DNA of 64,000 nucleotides, from positions 1 through 64,000 of the forward strand of contig JBFWUW010000022.1 in NCBI GenBank assembly GCA_050247075.1. The letters run 5' to 3'. The notes below the pieces were generated by a model. That model was not told where the DNA came from, ran no database searches, and saw only the letters and a list, made by a program, of their open reading frames with translations. Below are positions 53,501 to 61,549 of this stretch, one piece after another (the stretch's first letter is position 1; each line of letters starts with the position of its first letter). This DNA comes from JBFWUW01 sp050247075. GTDB lineage: Bacteria > Planctomycetota > Planctomycetia > Pirellulales > JBFWUW01. Made by a program: the position numbers and the translations under genes.

Positions 53501-54043
53501 CAGCCACAAGGCGATCAGCGCGACTTTGAAGGAGGCCCACATCGCGCTCCAAGAGACCATCGGCTCGCCTTGTAAGCCATCCTCATTGGAGCCGCTGAGA
53601 ATGACCAGCGTCGTTACGACCACACCCAGGCCAATCACACCAAGTCCGGCCCACAGGCGCGTTCCCTTGGCTTGCACCTTGAACCGCACGGCATGCGCGG
53701 CCAGCAGGTTGATAAACATGGCCCCGCCAATCAGCCACCCGCCAGGAAAGTAAAACCCGCCGCCCACTTCAGGTTTGCTGGGAAAGAACGACTGCGGGAA
53801 GAAGATTTGGAAATCGACCCAGGCAAACCAACAGCGAAAGTAGCCGTGGACGACTTCCCAGATATCTTGTTGCACCTGGGCCAGCGTGCCGACGAAAACC
53901 AGAAAAATGGCCAGCGCGAACAGCACCACCGTCAGCTTCAGCGAGGCCAACGGTTGCAGAACGGCTTTAACGATTTCCCACGTCGAGACGGCATCGCGAT
54001 CGTCCGAGAACGAGGCGGAATCTTGCAAGGCATTGCTGGCCAT
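50513..54043 (-). CDS. Fused ResB-CcsA cytochrome c assembly protein
   Basis: This 1176-residue protein carries out system II cytochrome c maturation. Residues 1-500 are ResB/CcsB-like: helices such as LTVVLFALAIFLVFVGTL, a large extracytoplasmic domain, and a C-terminal helix near SGWMAPYVACMIVAVG. A middle part at about 580-850 holds an extracytoplasmic region of no clear family. The C-terminal third is CcsA, with the WWD motif in SWGRFWGWDPKENGAL (about 1070-1085) and conserved His residues in TCITLGYSATG and FVGTVLGGLWADDS. ResB and CcsA together deliver haem and join it to CxxCH. The window contains a likely CxxCH client (26857-29409). Confidence 0.93.
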   Translation of the reverse strand: MASNALQDSASFSDDRDAVSTWEIVKAVLQPLASLKLTVVLFALAIFLVFVGTLAQVQQDIWEVVHGYFRCWFAWVDFQIFFPQSFFPSKPEVGGGFYFPGGWLIGGAMFINLLAAHAVRFKVQAKGTRLWAGLGVIGLGVVVTTLVILSGSNEDGLQGEPMVSWSAMWASFKVALIALWLVGVGAVLGMPAERKLERRALYGGLAALAVLICWLLWSGNSAVLADASLRILWQLVKGTFAGVVLLVGCIMAFKKRGGIVLLHGGVGLLMAYEIFVGLKAVEAQMTIREGETTTWAQDIRTVELAVVDTSPADRDDVVVVPERFVTGGDIIQDSQLPFDIEVVEYMKNSSLRRAGPVEPNKADSGLGKSYIAEPVKASTGTDTDSQVDQPAAYIRFLKKGTKESLGVHLVSLVQSLQDLPEQVEVEGKTYDAYLRFKRMYKDYSIELIDVRKDDYLGTDTPKDYSSDVRLIDQRTNLDEKKHIWMNNPLRYSGETFYQSSYHKDPQTNVEMTTLSVVTNSGWMAPYVACMIVAVGLLAQFWQTLARFITRQQSPVAVVGAAAPGGKLPPPAPRYQTAPVAQSASPWNWIVPAIVVLMAGMYVVSLARPARPQPNEMNLYAFGQLPLVYEGRVKPFDTLARNTLLVLSDRQSYRDENNKSQPAIKWLLDVIADPVAAKDHKVFRIENAEVQKLLGLPRRDGNRYAIGEFADKGKEFDTEVRKATEMDEDKLDVFQRKLLELAKNLHMYRKLQDAFSPLDLPADADPRAIVQAAEAMKRGKPPLAVPMGGEKGTWLPFATALKIAEVSPALGGETDPATVALARVFYHYTKHDVEKFNSSVEEYNAILAKNTPSDYDAGKTRFEAYFNHIEPFYHAAILYLMAFLLTCFSWIGFRRPLNYAALALIGLTFLVHTWAIWGRMYISGRPPVTNLYSSAVFIGWGMVLMAICIEAIFRISLGNVIGAVCGAITLGIAHFLAADGDTFTVLQAVLDTQFWLATHVTCITLGYSATGLAGFLGVAYIVAGLCSPVVQGEVRKVISRVTYGILCFAIFFSFVGTVLGGLWADDSWGRFWGWDPKENGALIIVLWNALVLHARWGGMVKERGLAILTTAGLIAVSWSWFGVNELNIGLHQYGPTEGRLKYLGLFVGTMLCVMAAGSLPKSLWWSYKAQPEPTGKP

Positions 54044-54090
54044 ATTGTATTCCTTGGCGGATATGGTCCGAGTTTAAATTCTTTCCAAGC

Positions 54091-54194
54091 TCCCTCTCCC
54101 GGTACTCCGGGAGAGGGTTGGGGAGAGGGCGATGCGGCGAAAGGTCCGCCAACATGTAAGCCCTCACCCCGGCCCTCTCCCAAAGGGAGAGGGA
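54091..54194. repeat. CTCTCCC/GGGAGAGGG inverted repeat
   Basis: CCCTCTCCCGGTACTCCGGG, then GAGAGGG with GGGGAGAGGGCG, and later CCCTCTCCCAAAGGGAGAGG form a composite of complementary GGGAGAGGG and CCCTCTCCC blocks over about 100 bp. It is a common dispersed type in GC-rich genomes. Confidence 0.7.
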
Positions 54195-54259
54195 GTTCGA
54201 ATGCGGAAGATATTCCGCATGGTATCGTTGGCGGCCCATCACGGGGCCGGTTGATCTTT

Positions 54260-55387
54260 CTATTGCTTCCCTTGAAACGGCCCGCGGCCCATGCCGCCGC
54301 CTGCGGAGGAGGCACCCTCGATATCGGTAATGTACGCTTCGGCTCCCGCGACGGTACGGCGCTCGGCGATGTTTTGGCTGGCGTCGGCCAGTTGTTCTGG
54401 CGTGGCGGGTTGCTGGCCCAATTGCCCGCGCCAGCGGTTGATGTTCAGCAGGGCGTACTCGGTGGCATCTCCCCCTTCGCCCGACGCCAACGACGAAACG
54501 CTGATATCAATGCCGCCCGCGTCCGCCACTTTGAGTGTGGCAAACCGGAAGCCGTCCCCCGGTAGCTGCTGCCAGCCGTCTGGCAGTTTCCAGACCGGTT
54601 CGCCATCGGTAAAGGAGAGCGATGCCAGCAGCGAGTCGAACTTTTCGCGGTTTTGGGCAACTTCGTCGGGCGGACCGGTCAACTTGAAAAACCATGTTGC
54701 GGACCCTTGGGGGATGATCGCCCCCAACATGCGGGCCGGCTTGGCCGCGGCCGGCGGTGGAGTCGTTTTGGGTGGAACGGCGGAGGCCGGAGTGCGGCCC
54801 ATGCCGCTGCCAGACATCACCCCCTCGAAGTCAATCACGAATCCCGGGCCGCCGGCAATCTGCCGGCGCTCGGCGACTGGCTTTGTCTCGTCGGCCATTT
54901 CCGCGGCTGTCGCCGGGGCAAGCCCCAATTGGTCCCGCCAACGATTGATATTCTTGAGGGCGTACTCCTCCATGTCGCCTTCTTCTCCCGATGGCAGCGA
55001 CGAAACGCTGACATCAATACCAGCCGCTTCGGCCACCTTGAGCGTGGCAAAGCGAAAGCCATCCCCCGGCTGCCGCTGCCAACCGGCCGGCTCTTTCCAG
55101 GCTGGTTCCCCACCGGCAAAGGAGAGCGATGCCAGCAGTTCGTCGAACTCCGCCTGGTGGCTGGCAACTTCGTCCGGCGGGCCGGTTAACTTAAAGAACC
55201 AGGTAGCCGCGCCTTGTGGGACAATCGCCCCCAACATCCGCGCCGGCTCGGCGGTGGGCGTAGCAACGGGTGGGGCCGGCTTCTTCGCCACTTTGGCCAC
55301 CTGATAGTGCGTAATTTTCTCTTGCTGGCCGCAGCCCAGCATGAAAATTCCCGACGAAAACAATAGTATCCATCCTGACAGCTTCAT
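54260..55387 (-). CDS. Lipoprotein with an internal tandem domain duplication
   Basis: This 375-residue protein has a signal peptide ending in a lipobox (FMLGCGQQ; Cys about residue 19), so it is probably an envelope lipoprotein. Two halves of about 160 residues repeat almost verbatim: each contains ARMLGAIVPQGAATWFFKL or ARMLGAIIPQGSATWFFKL, GPPDEVA, LLASLSF, PGDGFRFATLKVA, GIDVSVSSL or GIDISVSSL, and an NINRWRxQLG end. The high identity implies a recent internal duplication. The family is unknown. ATG at 55387 is set by the signal peptide. Confidence 0.8.
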   Translation of the reverse strand: MKLSGWILLFSSGIFMLGCGQQEKITHYQVAKVAKKPAPPVATPTAEPARMLGAIVPQGAATWFFKLTGPPDEVASHQAEFDELLASLSFAGGEPAWKEPAGWQRQPGDGFRFATLKVAEAAGIDVSVSSLPSGEEGDMEEYALKNINRWRDQLGLAPATAAEMADETKPVAERRQIAGGPGFVIDFEGVMSGSGMGRTPASAVPPKTTPPPAAAKPARMLGAIIPQGSATWFFKLTGPPDEVAQNREKFDSLLASLSFTDGEPVWKLPDGWQQLPGDGFRFATLKVADAGGIDISVSSLASGEGGDATEYALLNINRWRGQLGQQPATPEQLADASQNIAERRTVAGAEAYITDIEGASSAGGGMGRGPFQGKQ

Positions 55388-55784
55388 GGAGACTCGCCAG
55401 TCGTGCGGGGTAGGCCGGGCAGGAGGGAGAAACATCGTCTCCGACGCCCGACGCGGAAACGGGGCGCTTCAGACGGCCAAAACCGCGAAGAAAGAGCCGC
55501 CTTCAAGCATTCACCTGATTATAGCGCGCCCGCGCGATGAAAGTATAGGCACGCCACCGTTTGCGCGCCGCTCTTGTACCATCGCCGGAGTGTGGCCCGT
55601 GGTGTGGGCTTGAGACCACACGACCGCTTTTCGTCGCCTATTGTGTTTTGTACGGCCAATCAGCCCAGGCCGACCAACGGGAAGGCCGAAAGCAATGCAA
55701 TTTGAAGCGTTCGTAAAGGATCATTATTCAAACGAACCGCTATAAAGTCCACGCTACGGCTGAACTTCATCCAACAGTCGCGGC
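55388..55784. other. Intergenic region with the third 104-bp repeat
   Basis: No gene is supported. The stretch contains copy 3 of the 104-bp repeat at 55641-55744 and a GTGGTGTGGGCTTGAGACCAC palindrome, read in parts near 55600-55618. The start of the lipoprotein gene and its probable promoter lie at the left end. Confidence 0.55.
55641..55744 (+). repeat. 104-bp dispersed repeat, copy 3
   Basis: The block runs from TTGTGTTTTGTACGGCCAAT to AAACGAACCGCTATA and is the direct counterpart of 43621-43724. It differs from copy 2 by a handful of bases. Confidence 0.88.
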
Positions 55785-57290
55785 CTACTTGGTGGCTTCA
55801 AACAACCCGGCGATGCTGTCCATCAGGCCGCTTCCCAGGCTGCTGTAGCCAGAATCCCAACTCCAAATATGGGCGATCAGGTCGAACATCATGATGCCGG
55901 TGAGCGTCAAAATCAGCATGCAGCCGAACAACGACATCACGTTCCAAATGGAGTAAGGGGCAGACACCACCGCCGGTCCCGCCATGCCGCCGGGCATCAT
56001 CCCGGGGGCCATGCCGGCCATGCCCGGTGCCATGCCAGGGGGCATCATGCCGGGAGCCATCCCCGGTGCCATGCCCTGGCCACCCATCATGCCGGGCGAA
56101 GACATGCCGGGCATTCCGCCCGCCGCGGCAAAGTCTGGCATGGCTTCCATACCGCCGCCAAAGGCATCGAAGCCGGGTGCCTGTTGCATGCCGGCGCCTT
56201 GGTCGGGGCCAAGCATAGTGGCGGCGTTTTCGTCAAACTCCGCTTCCGAATCGAGGGCAATGACTTGCGAACCGCTCGAGTCGTCGTCCCCCGCGTCGGC
56301 GGTGGGGGTTAGTTCAAACGTATCCTCAGGGGCCAACTCGTTGAGGTTGCCGCTCTCCGACCCCAGTTCCAGAGGTTCTTCCAGCGACAGGCCGCTGTCG
56401 GAAGGATCGGCCAGCGAGATGCCGCTTTCGCTGGGGTTCAGCGTGACATCGCTGCCCGACAACGAGCCTAGCACCAAATCGTCGTCGTCGAACGCGCCGC
56501 TCCCCAGTTCAATACCGCTGCCCGACTTGATGCCCGAAGGCGTGGCCGTTCCCTTGACGCTGCTGCCAATTTGCAGATCGTCACCCAGTTCAACCATGTC
56601 GGAGGCCATGCCAATGCCGCTGCCAGCGCTGGAACCTCCGCCGACATTGCCCAATGGGGTGGATGGTCCCAGTACATTGCTGCCACGGCCAGAAGCATCG
56701 GGACCCCCCATCAACACGCTGCTGCCGCCAACACCCGACGGCAAGGCGCTGCTGCTGCGCGTTTCGTCAATCGACAGATCGACCAGGTCCAAGTCGTCGT
56801 CCGATCCGCCCACGCTAGGCAGAGACGACAGCCCGCTGCCTGCCGAACCGCCGTCGCCTGACGTGGACGAATCGCCCAGCGAAATCTCTACATTGCTGTC
56901 GCCCTTCTTGCCAATCTGGCTACCGCCGATCTTGAGATCGCTCTCGGCGGGCGAAACGCCGCGAACCTTGCCGATAATCGTGCTGGAGGTATCGGGGTTC
57001 GATTCGCCCAACTCAAATTCGCTGAGCAAGACAACATCGGACTTGCCGGCGTCATCGTCCGTGGAGGGAGGCGACAGATCAATGGTGCCACTATCGTCGT
57101 CGGCAAAGCCCAAGCCCGATCCGCTGGCGCGCTCCTCAGCGTAGCGTTCGATCTCTTGGTCTTTGAACTTCCAGCTCGTGCCGACCCGCACTCCGGCGAT
57201 CTTGCCGCTTTCGCGTAGTTCGTTCAGTTCCTCGGGTGCGATTCCCAGGCTTTCGGCGGCTTCTTCCAGCGTGTGCAGTTTCGGTGGCAT
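55785..57290 (-). CDS. Excisionase-like HTH fused to a low-complexity, membrane-anchored protein
   Basis: This 501-residue protein starts with a helix-turn-helix of the excisionase/MerR_17 type (LHTLEEAAESLGIAPEELNE then VGTSWKFKDQEIERYAEE, about 5-52). A long Ser/Gly/Asp-rich stretch follows (about 60-370), with repeated SGSG and DDD clusters and many potential phosphosites. Then come Met/Gly/Pro repeats (GMAPGMAPGMMPPGMAPG, about 410-440) and one or two hydrophobic helices near 450-475. The HTH would face the cytoplasm. The combination suggests a planctomycete-specific regulator tethered to the membrane. ATG at 57290 is set by the HTH. Confidence 0.75.
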   Translation of the reverse strand: MPPKLHTLEEAAESLGIAPEELNELRESGKIAGVRVGTSWKFKDQEIERYAEERASGSGLGFADDDSGTIDLSPPSTDDDAGKSDVVLLSEFELGESNPDTSSTIIGKVRGVSPAESDLKIGGSQIGKKGDSNVEISLGDSSTSGDGGSAGSGLSSLPSVGGSDDDLDLVDLSIDETRSSSALPSGVGGSSVLMGGPDASGRGSNVLGPSTPLGNVGGGSSAGSGIGMASDMVELGDDLQIGSSVKGTATPSGIKSGSGIELGSGAFDDDDLVLGSLSGSDVTLNPSESGISLADPSDSGLSLEEPLELGSESGNLNELAPEDTFELTPTADAGDDDSSGSQVIALDSEAEFDENAATMLGPDQGAGMQQAPGFDAFGGGMEAMPDFAAAGGMPGMSSPGMMGGQGMAPGMAPGMMPPGMAPGMAGMAPGMMPGGMAGPAVVSAPYSIWNVMSLFGCMLILTLTGIMMFDLIAHIWSWDSGYSSLGSGLMDSIAGLFEATK

Positions 57291-57383
57291 CAGGCGGCTC
57301 CGGTTGAACCTTCCTTGCGGAAGGGACGGCACCCGACAGCCACAGCCGCGCCAAATTGAAAGCGCGGTCCACCGTCGGGTGAG

Positions 57384-57722
57384 TTACTTCTGTTCTAGCA
57401 GCGAGCGAATCTCTCGCGGCAAGGGGCTAACACCGTTGAATTCTTCGACTTGCAGATCGTACCGCAGGCAGCGAACAGCCTTCAGTTCGATCTCGCCATT
57501 TATGGGATTGATGTGATAAACGCTTAGTGATTGAGTGCGAGGATCAATCACCGTCAACATTTGCAAAGTTTGGTTCGGCAGGGGAACCAGTTGTGTAATC
57601 AGTTCGCCGCGTCCATCGGACGGAAGTCCTTGATCGGCCGCCAGATTGGCACTTGGCCAAGCCGCCCAACCCGCCACGACCAACCCCGCCGCCAACAGCA
57701 ATCCGCACACCGTAGCACGCAT
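57384..57722 (-). CDS. Small secreted hypothetical protein
   Basis: This 112-residue protein has a signal peptide (1-28, ending NLAADQ) and a short mature domain with beta character (LITQLVPLPNQTLQMLTVI, SVYHINPINGEIELKAVR). No motif is recognised. Comparable small proteins lie beside HTH/low-complexity genes in planctomycetes. It precedes the 55785-57290 gene on the same strand by about 90 bp, so they may be co-transcribed. Confidence 0.65.
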   Translation of the reverse strand: MRATVCGLLLAAGLVVAGWAAWPSANLAADQGLPSDGRGELITQLVPLPNQTLQMLTVIDPRTQSLSVYHINPINGEIELKAVRCLRYDLQVEEFNGVSPLPREIRSLLEQK

Positions 57723-58265
57723 AAGTCACCTTGGGCTTATGGATTACGGAAAGCGGGCCTACATTCCATTCTAAAAGCCCGACTTCCCAGTTCAAGCAAA
57801 ATCGCCGCCAGAAAAGGCCGCGACGCCCAATTTGCCTTGGGCGGGGCGGAGTTTAATGGGCCGGCGATGAAGCCACAAGCCGAGCAAATCGGGCGGAATG
57901 ACGGCACTGATGGCGAAATCTTCCTAAATGCAAGTGTATGTCGTAACGGGCAGGAAGTCGCAGGAACGGCTTTTTTGTGGTAAGTCGTGATTGCTGAGAT
58001 ATTTGCGCGGTGCCGACGGGAGACACGCGACTATGCAGCGGCGTGGCTCCCGCCTTGCCGCTGGCATCGCGCTGGAAGGTCCAGGCCGGTCAACCCGACT
58101 CGAGATGGAAGACTCGTCCTCGCATCAAGCCAGCAAAGCAGCAGCTTTGCGGCTACGTTTTGGTTTCTTCATGCACGCGGGCCGACTAAGATGATGCCAC
58201 GGCCGGACCGCGTTCGCTCCTTTCCGGCATGCACCTACCTTTCATACCTTTACGGAGGTTGTTCG
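57723..58265. other. Intergenic region with a 33-bp repeat
   Basis: No gene is supported in these 543 bp. They hold copy 3 of the CAAGCC(A/G)GCAAAGCAGC repeat at 58125-58157 and its diverged flank (58020-58124), which resembles that at 17050-17140. Confidence 0.55.
58125..58157 (+). repeat. TCAAGCCAGCAAAGCAGC repeat, copy 3
   Basis: Third copy of the repeat at 17141-17175 and 33611-33643, with CAAAGCAGCAGCTTTG as the near-palindromic centre. Confidence 0.72.
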
Positions 58266-59567
58266 ATGAACTTGCCAAAGCTCTGGCGTTGTGGCGTTGC
58301 GGCGGCAGTCGCCTGCGTTAGCGTGATATCGGCGTTGGCCGCCAGCCAGGCCGCCGCCCAGGATCGTTGGGTTCCATCGACGGCCTACGTGATTCCCAAG
58401 GAAACGGCCACCGAGGGCGAAGGCTATTTTGCCATCATCGAAGGCCTGAATCGCAAGCTGTACATCGGCACGCATGCCAACGCCGTCAATTCCTGGCTGG
58501 TGGAGTTTGACCCAGCGGCCAAGGCGATGCGGATCGCTACCGATGCCCACAAGGCGATCGGGGTTGATTGCAAGGGCTTCGCCGCGCAAAGCAAGATCCA
58601 CACCCGCAACAACGTGGGGCCGAGCGGCAAGATCTACTTTGCCACCAAGCAAGGCTACCCGGCGGCGGGCGAATCGCGGCTGGCCTACCCGGGCGGCTAC
58701 CCCATGGTCTACGACCCCGCGACCGACACGACCAAGGTCTACCCCATCGCCGTGCCGCACCAGGGCATTATCAGCATCACGCCCGATGAATCGCGGAACC
58801 TGGCTTATATCTCGACCTGTTCGGACGAGCGGCCTACGGAAAGCACGCACTTTTTGGCGCTCGATCTGGAAACCGGTGCCTACACCGATCTGATCGACTG
58901 CCGCCACATGTATGCGTTTATCGTGGTCGATTATCTCGGCCGGGCCTATCATCCCATCTTGGGCGGCGACGTCGCCCGCTATAACCCCGATTCGAAAAAG
59001 CTGGAACGGCTGAAACAAAGCATTGACGGCGCGCCACCCACCGCCGAATCTCTGCTGGCCCACCCGGAAAGCCATGTCGTCAATTGGGATATCACCCCAG
59101 ACGGCAAGACGCTTTACGCCTTGCCCATGGCTACCAACCAGCTCTACGTCTACGACCTGACCCAAGAGGGCGAAACGCTGCAAGGCCGCAGCTTGGGGAC
59201 GCTGGTCCCCGGTGCCGCCAGCACAGATTGCCGCGGCATGTGCGTCGGCCCGACCGGTACGGTGTGGGCCACCGTCACAGTGCCGGTCGAAGGCTACAGC
59301 AAGAACCACCTGGTGAGCTACAGGGCGGGTGATTCCACGCCCCGCGACCACGGCGGCGTCTCCATCCGCAATCCCGACTACACCGACTTCAAGGATGACA
59401 AGGGCGAACCGCTGCCATTCCATCACGGCCTGACGACGCTCTCGGACGGAACCGTCACGACCAAATACGTCACCATGGGCGTCTGCGAAGCCCGCGACGG
59501 CCGGGTCTACATTCTTACCTTGGCACCCTATACGGTGCTACAGATTGATCCGGCCGATTTGAAGTAA
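58266..59567 (+). CDS. Secreted beta-propeller (YncE/virginiamycin-B-lyase-like) protein
   Basis: This 433-residue exported protein has a signal peptide (1-31, ending SQAAAQ). Repeated propeller blades follow: EGLNRKLYIGTHANAVNSWL, GPSGKIYFATKQGYP, GGYPMVYDPATDTTKVYPIA, GPTGTVWATVTVP, and RDGRVYILTLAPYTVLQIDP. Blades of the YncE/Vgb type bind ligands at their faces, but no catalytic residues are assignable. GGAGG lies 7 nt before the ATG at 58266; the upstream open frame from 57987 is not protein-like. It converges on a vWA gene 18 bp away. Confidence 0.8.
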   Translation: MNLPKLWRCGVAAAVACVSVISALAASQAAAQDRWVPSTAYVIPKETATEGEGYFAIIEGLNRKLYIGTHANAVNSWLVEFDPAAKAMRIATDAHKAIGVDCKGFAAQSKIHTRNNVGPSGKIYFATKQGYPAAGESRLAYPGGYPMVYDPATDTTKVYPIAVPHQGIISITPDESRNLAYISTCSDERPTESTHFLALDLETGAYTDLIDCRHMYAFIVVDYLGRAYHPILGGDVARYNPDSKKLERLKQSIDGAPPTAESLLAHPESHVVNWDITPDGKTLYALPMATNQLYVYDLTQEGETLQGRSLGTLVPGAASTDCRGMCVGPTGTVWATVTVPVEGYSKNHLVSYRAGDSTPRDHGGVSIRNPDYTDFKDDKGEPLPFHHGLTTLSDGTVTTKYVTMGVCEARDGRVYILTLAPYTVLQIDPADLK

Positions 59568-59585
59568 CCGCGGCGGCAAAGGCCA

Positions 59586-60641
59586 TCACGGCCGTGGATT
59601 GCGCGGCCCGGCCCCGCGCGCGTCGCTCAGGCGCTTCAGCTGCGTCGTGTCGTAGTACATATATTGCCCGTCGTTATCGCGGGCTAACTGCGACAAGAAG
59701 TTATCGTTGCTGATGCGCGGGCCCAGGCCAAACTCGATCGTGTTGATCGAGGCCCCGCTGCGGTTGGCGCGGCGGATGCGGGCCAACTGGTTGGGCGAAA
59801 GCTCTGGCTGGTCGGCGTCGGTCAAAAAGAAGATCACATCGGGACCGTACTGCAGCGCTTCCAGCAAAGCGTCTTCATGCCGCGTGCCGCCATCGGCGAT
59901 GATGCCGTCGATAAACTTGGCGGCGCGGGCCTTGTTGGAGTTGTTCCCCATCACCAGGCGTCCCGCCACGCCCGCCAGGGGAAAGATGGTCGTCTTCTCG
60001 TTGTAAAAAATAATTTGAAACTGGTGTGTGTCTCCCAGGTCGGACAGGCTGGCCTTCAGTTCGGCCTTGGCCGAGGCCAACGGGCTATGCCCCGATCCCC
60101 CCATGCTGCCCGAATGGTCGAAGACGTACATGAACTTCGAACCTTCGGCCTCGATGTTGTAGACGCTGGTGCGTGCCCGGCCCCCTTTGGGCACGGTGGA
60201 GACGCGGCGGCCGGTGGCCATGGCACGCGGGTCTGGTCCCACGCCGGTCCCCGGCGGGCCGGACGCTTGCGGCACATCCAAGGAAGGGAGCGCATCGGCC
60301 ACATCGACCGGCGGCGTGTCCTCGACAAAATCCTCGCTCTCGGAAGCCTCCTCGCCTCCCCCTGGCACAATCTCGACGGGAGCCTGCTCGGCATCGCTCT
60401 CGCCATCTTGCTCGTCGGAATAGAGGTCTTCGGGGTCGGTCTGGCTATCGAGTACGATCGTTAATTGCGTCACCGTTTGCTGGGGTCCGCCGCGCCGCAC
60501 GGCGGTGGCCGTTACCGCCAGCAATAGCAGCACCAGCATGTGCAGCAATAGCGACGTTAACGAAGCCCGCGTCCAAGCCGGACGACTAACCCACGTCGTC
60601 CAGACAATCGGCGCAGGCTCTAGAGTTTCGTCGGGCTGCAT
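59586..60641 (-). CDS. Membrane-anchored vWA domain protein
   Basis: This 351-residue protein has one N-terminal transmembrane helix (LLLHMLVLLLLAVTATAV at about 31-48). A Glu/Asp/Pro-rich linker leads to a von Willebrand A domain from about residue 165. The MIDAS motif is intact: DHSGSMGGSG (DxSxS), with Thr in the ADGGTRHEDALLEAL region and FFLTDADQPELS later. vWA domains bind divalent metal and mediate protein contacts at the envelope. The layout (TM, acidic linker, vWA) is recurrent in planctomycetes. The ATG at 60641 begins the N-terminal cytoplasmic segment. Confidence 0.85.
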   Translation of the reverse strand: MQPDETLEPAPIVWTTWVSRPAWTRASLTSLLLHMLVLLLLAVTATAVRRGGPQQTVTQLTIVLDSQTDPEDLYSDEQDGESDAEQAPVEIVPGGGEEASESEDFVEDTPPVDVADALPSLDVPQASGPPGTGVGPDPRAMATGRRVSTVPKGGRARTSVYNIEAEGSKFMYVFDHSGSMGGSGHSPLASAKAELKASLSDLGDTHQFQIIFYNEKTTIFPLAGVAGRLVMGNNSNKARAAKFIDGIIADGGTRHEDALLEALQYGPDVIFFLTDADQPELSPNQLARIRRANRSGASINTIEFGLGPRISNDNFLSQLARDNDGQYMYYDTTQLKRLSDARGAGPRNPRP

Positions 60642-60884
60642 GACGGACCGCTGCCAAGATCAAACGGAATGGGCGGTAGAAGTGATTACGCGCTCAATTC
60701 TAGGTCGATCCGCGTGACGGGTCAACGCGAACCGATCATCCGTAAACATGCGGCCATGCGGTGTAAGGTGCGATGATCACACGATTTATCGAGAGGAAGC
60801 CACATCCAGCGAATGGAACATCCCCAGAAGGGGCGGCAGGCCGGCATCATGTCGCGACGATCTCCACGACGGACTGGCCAGGCC

Positions 60885-60940
60885 GAAGGGTGGCTGGCGG
60901 CTGACCACCGGGAAGCCCCAGCGGAGTTGGCGTTCCAACC
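60885..60940 (+). repeat. 54-bp GAAGGGTGGCTGG repeat, copy 2
   Basis: Partner of 32003-32056, with the same ordered landmarks and two small insertions. Confidence 0.7.
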
Positions 60941-61039
60941 CAATCGGCCCATGCTCGCCGCTGCCATTTAACCTGCTGGAACATCTTCCTCGCTGGGCCA
61001 TTCGCTTCGCTACGGACCTGGCCGCCCGCCGCGGCATCG

Positions 61040-61110
61040 CAAGATTATTGTTTTTAGTAATGAATAGATTTACGATTGACATAGCAACATTATTTTAGTA
61101 CTTTACTTTC
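61040..61110. other. AT-rich island
   Basis: Low-GC stretch including ATTATTGTTTTTAGTAATGA, placed just before the 269-bp repeat as in the 33-kb copy. The base order differs, so only position and composition are conserved. Confidence 0.65.
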
Positions 61111-61120
61111 GAGCGGTTCC

Positions 61121-61393
61121 GCGCGCCGACGTGGCCATTGCACGTCCCTGAGCGCGGTATCCCAATTGAACGCCCTGCATATCGTCGTCTGCCGCGTGCT
61201 CGAACAGCATGGCCGTGGCACTCGGCGCAGCGGGCGGTCCACTTATCAACGGCTATCGTTGCCGGCTGGACGGCTGTGTGGGAGGAGGCGTTTCCAACGC
61301 CGATCTCTCTCTGCCGTCCGGTACGTGCCACGGGGCCTGCCCATATTTTTTGAAACGCGAATCGCCGCGGGGCGCAATCGGTACGCGCCGCCG
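61121..61393 (+). repeat. 269-bp repeat, copy 2
   Basis: Diverged partner of 33201-33469. It has acquired a GGAGGAGGCGTTTCCAACGCC hairpin, read in parts, at 61290-61311, inside the region corresponding to the middle of copy 1. Confidence 0.8.
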
Positions 61394-61415
61394 GTTCCAA
61401 CCGCCAAGCACGTTT

Positions 61416-61451
61416 CTTACCCGCGCCACACCGTGAAATGGTGCAGGTAGC
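61416..61451. repeat. CACCGTGAAATGGTG hairpin, copy 2
   Basis: CTTACCCGCGCCA ... TGGTGCAGGTAGC with ACCGTGAAA in the loop. Sister to the hairpins at 33730 and 61550. Confidence 0.72.
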
Positions 61452-61549
61452 CTTGGTCGAGGAACGGCACACCCCGCCAAACAACTGGTCGAGGTAATGG
61501 TCGATGCACCGTCCCAAAACCCACGAAATCGCGGAAAGAACCAGAAATC

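Noticed and set aside
51809..53575. 588-codon plus-strand frame opposite ResB-CcsA
   Set aside because: Antisense shadow; the minus-strand frame has the WWD motif and transmembrane segments.
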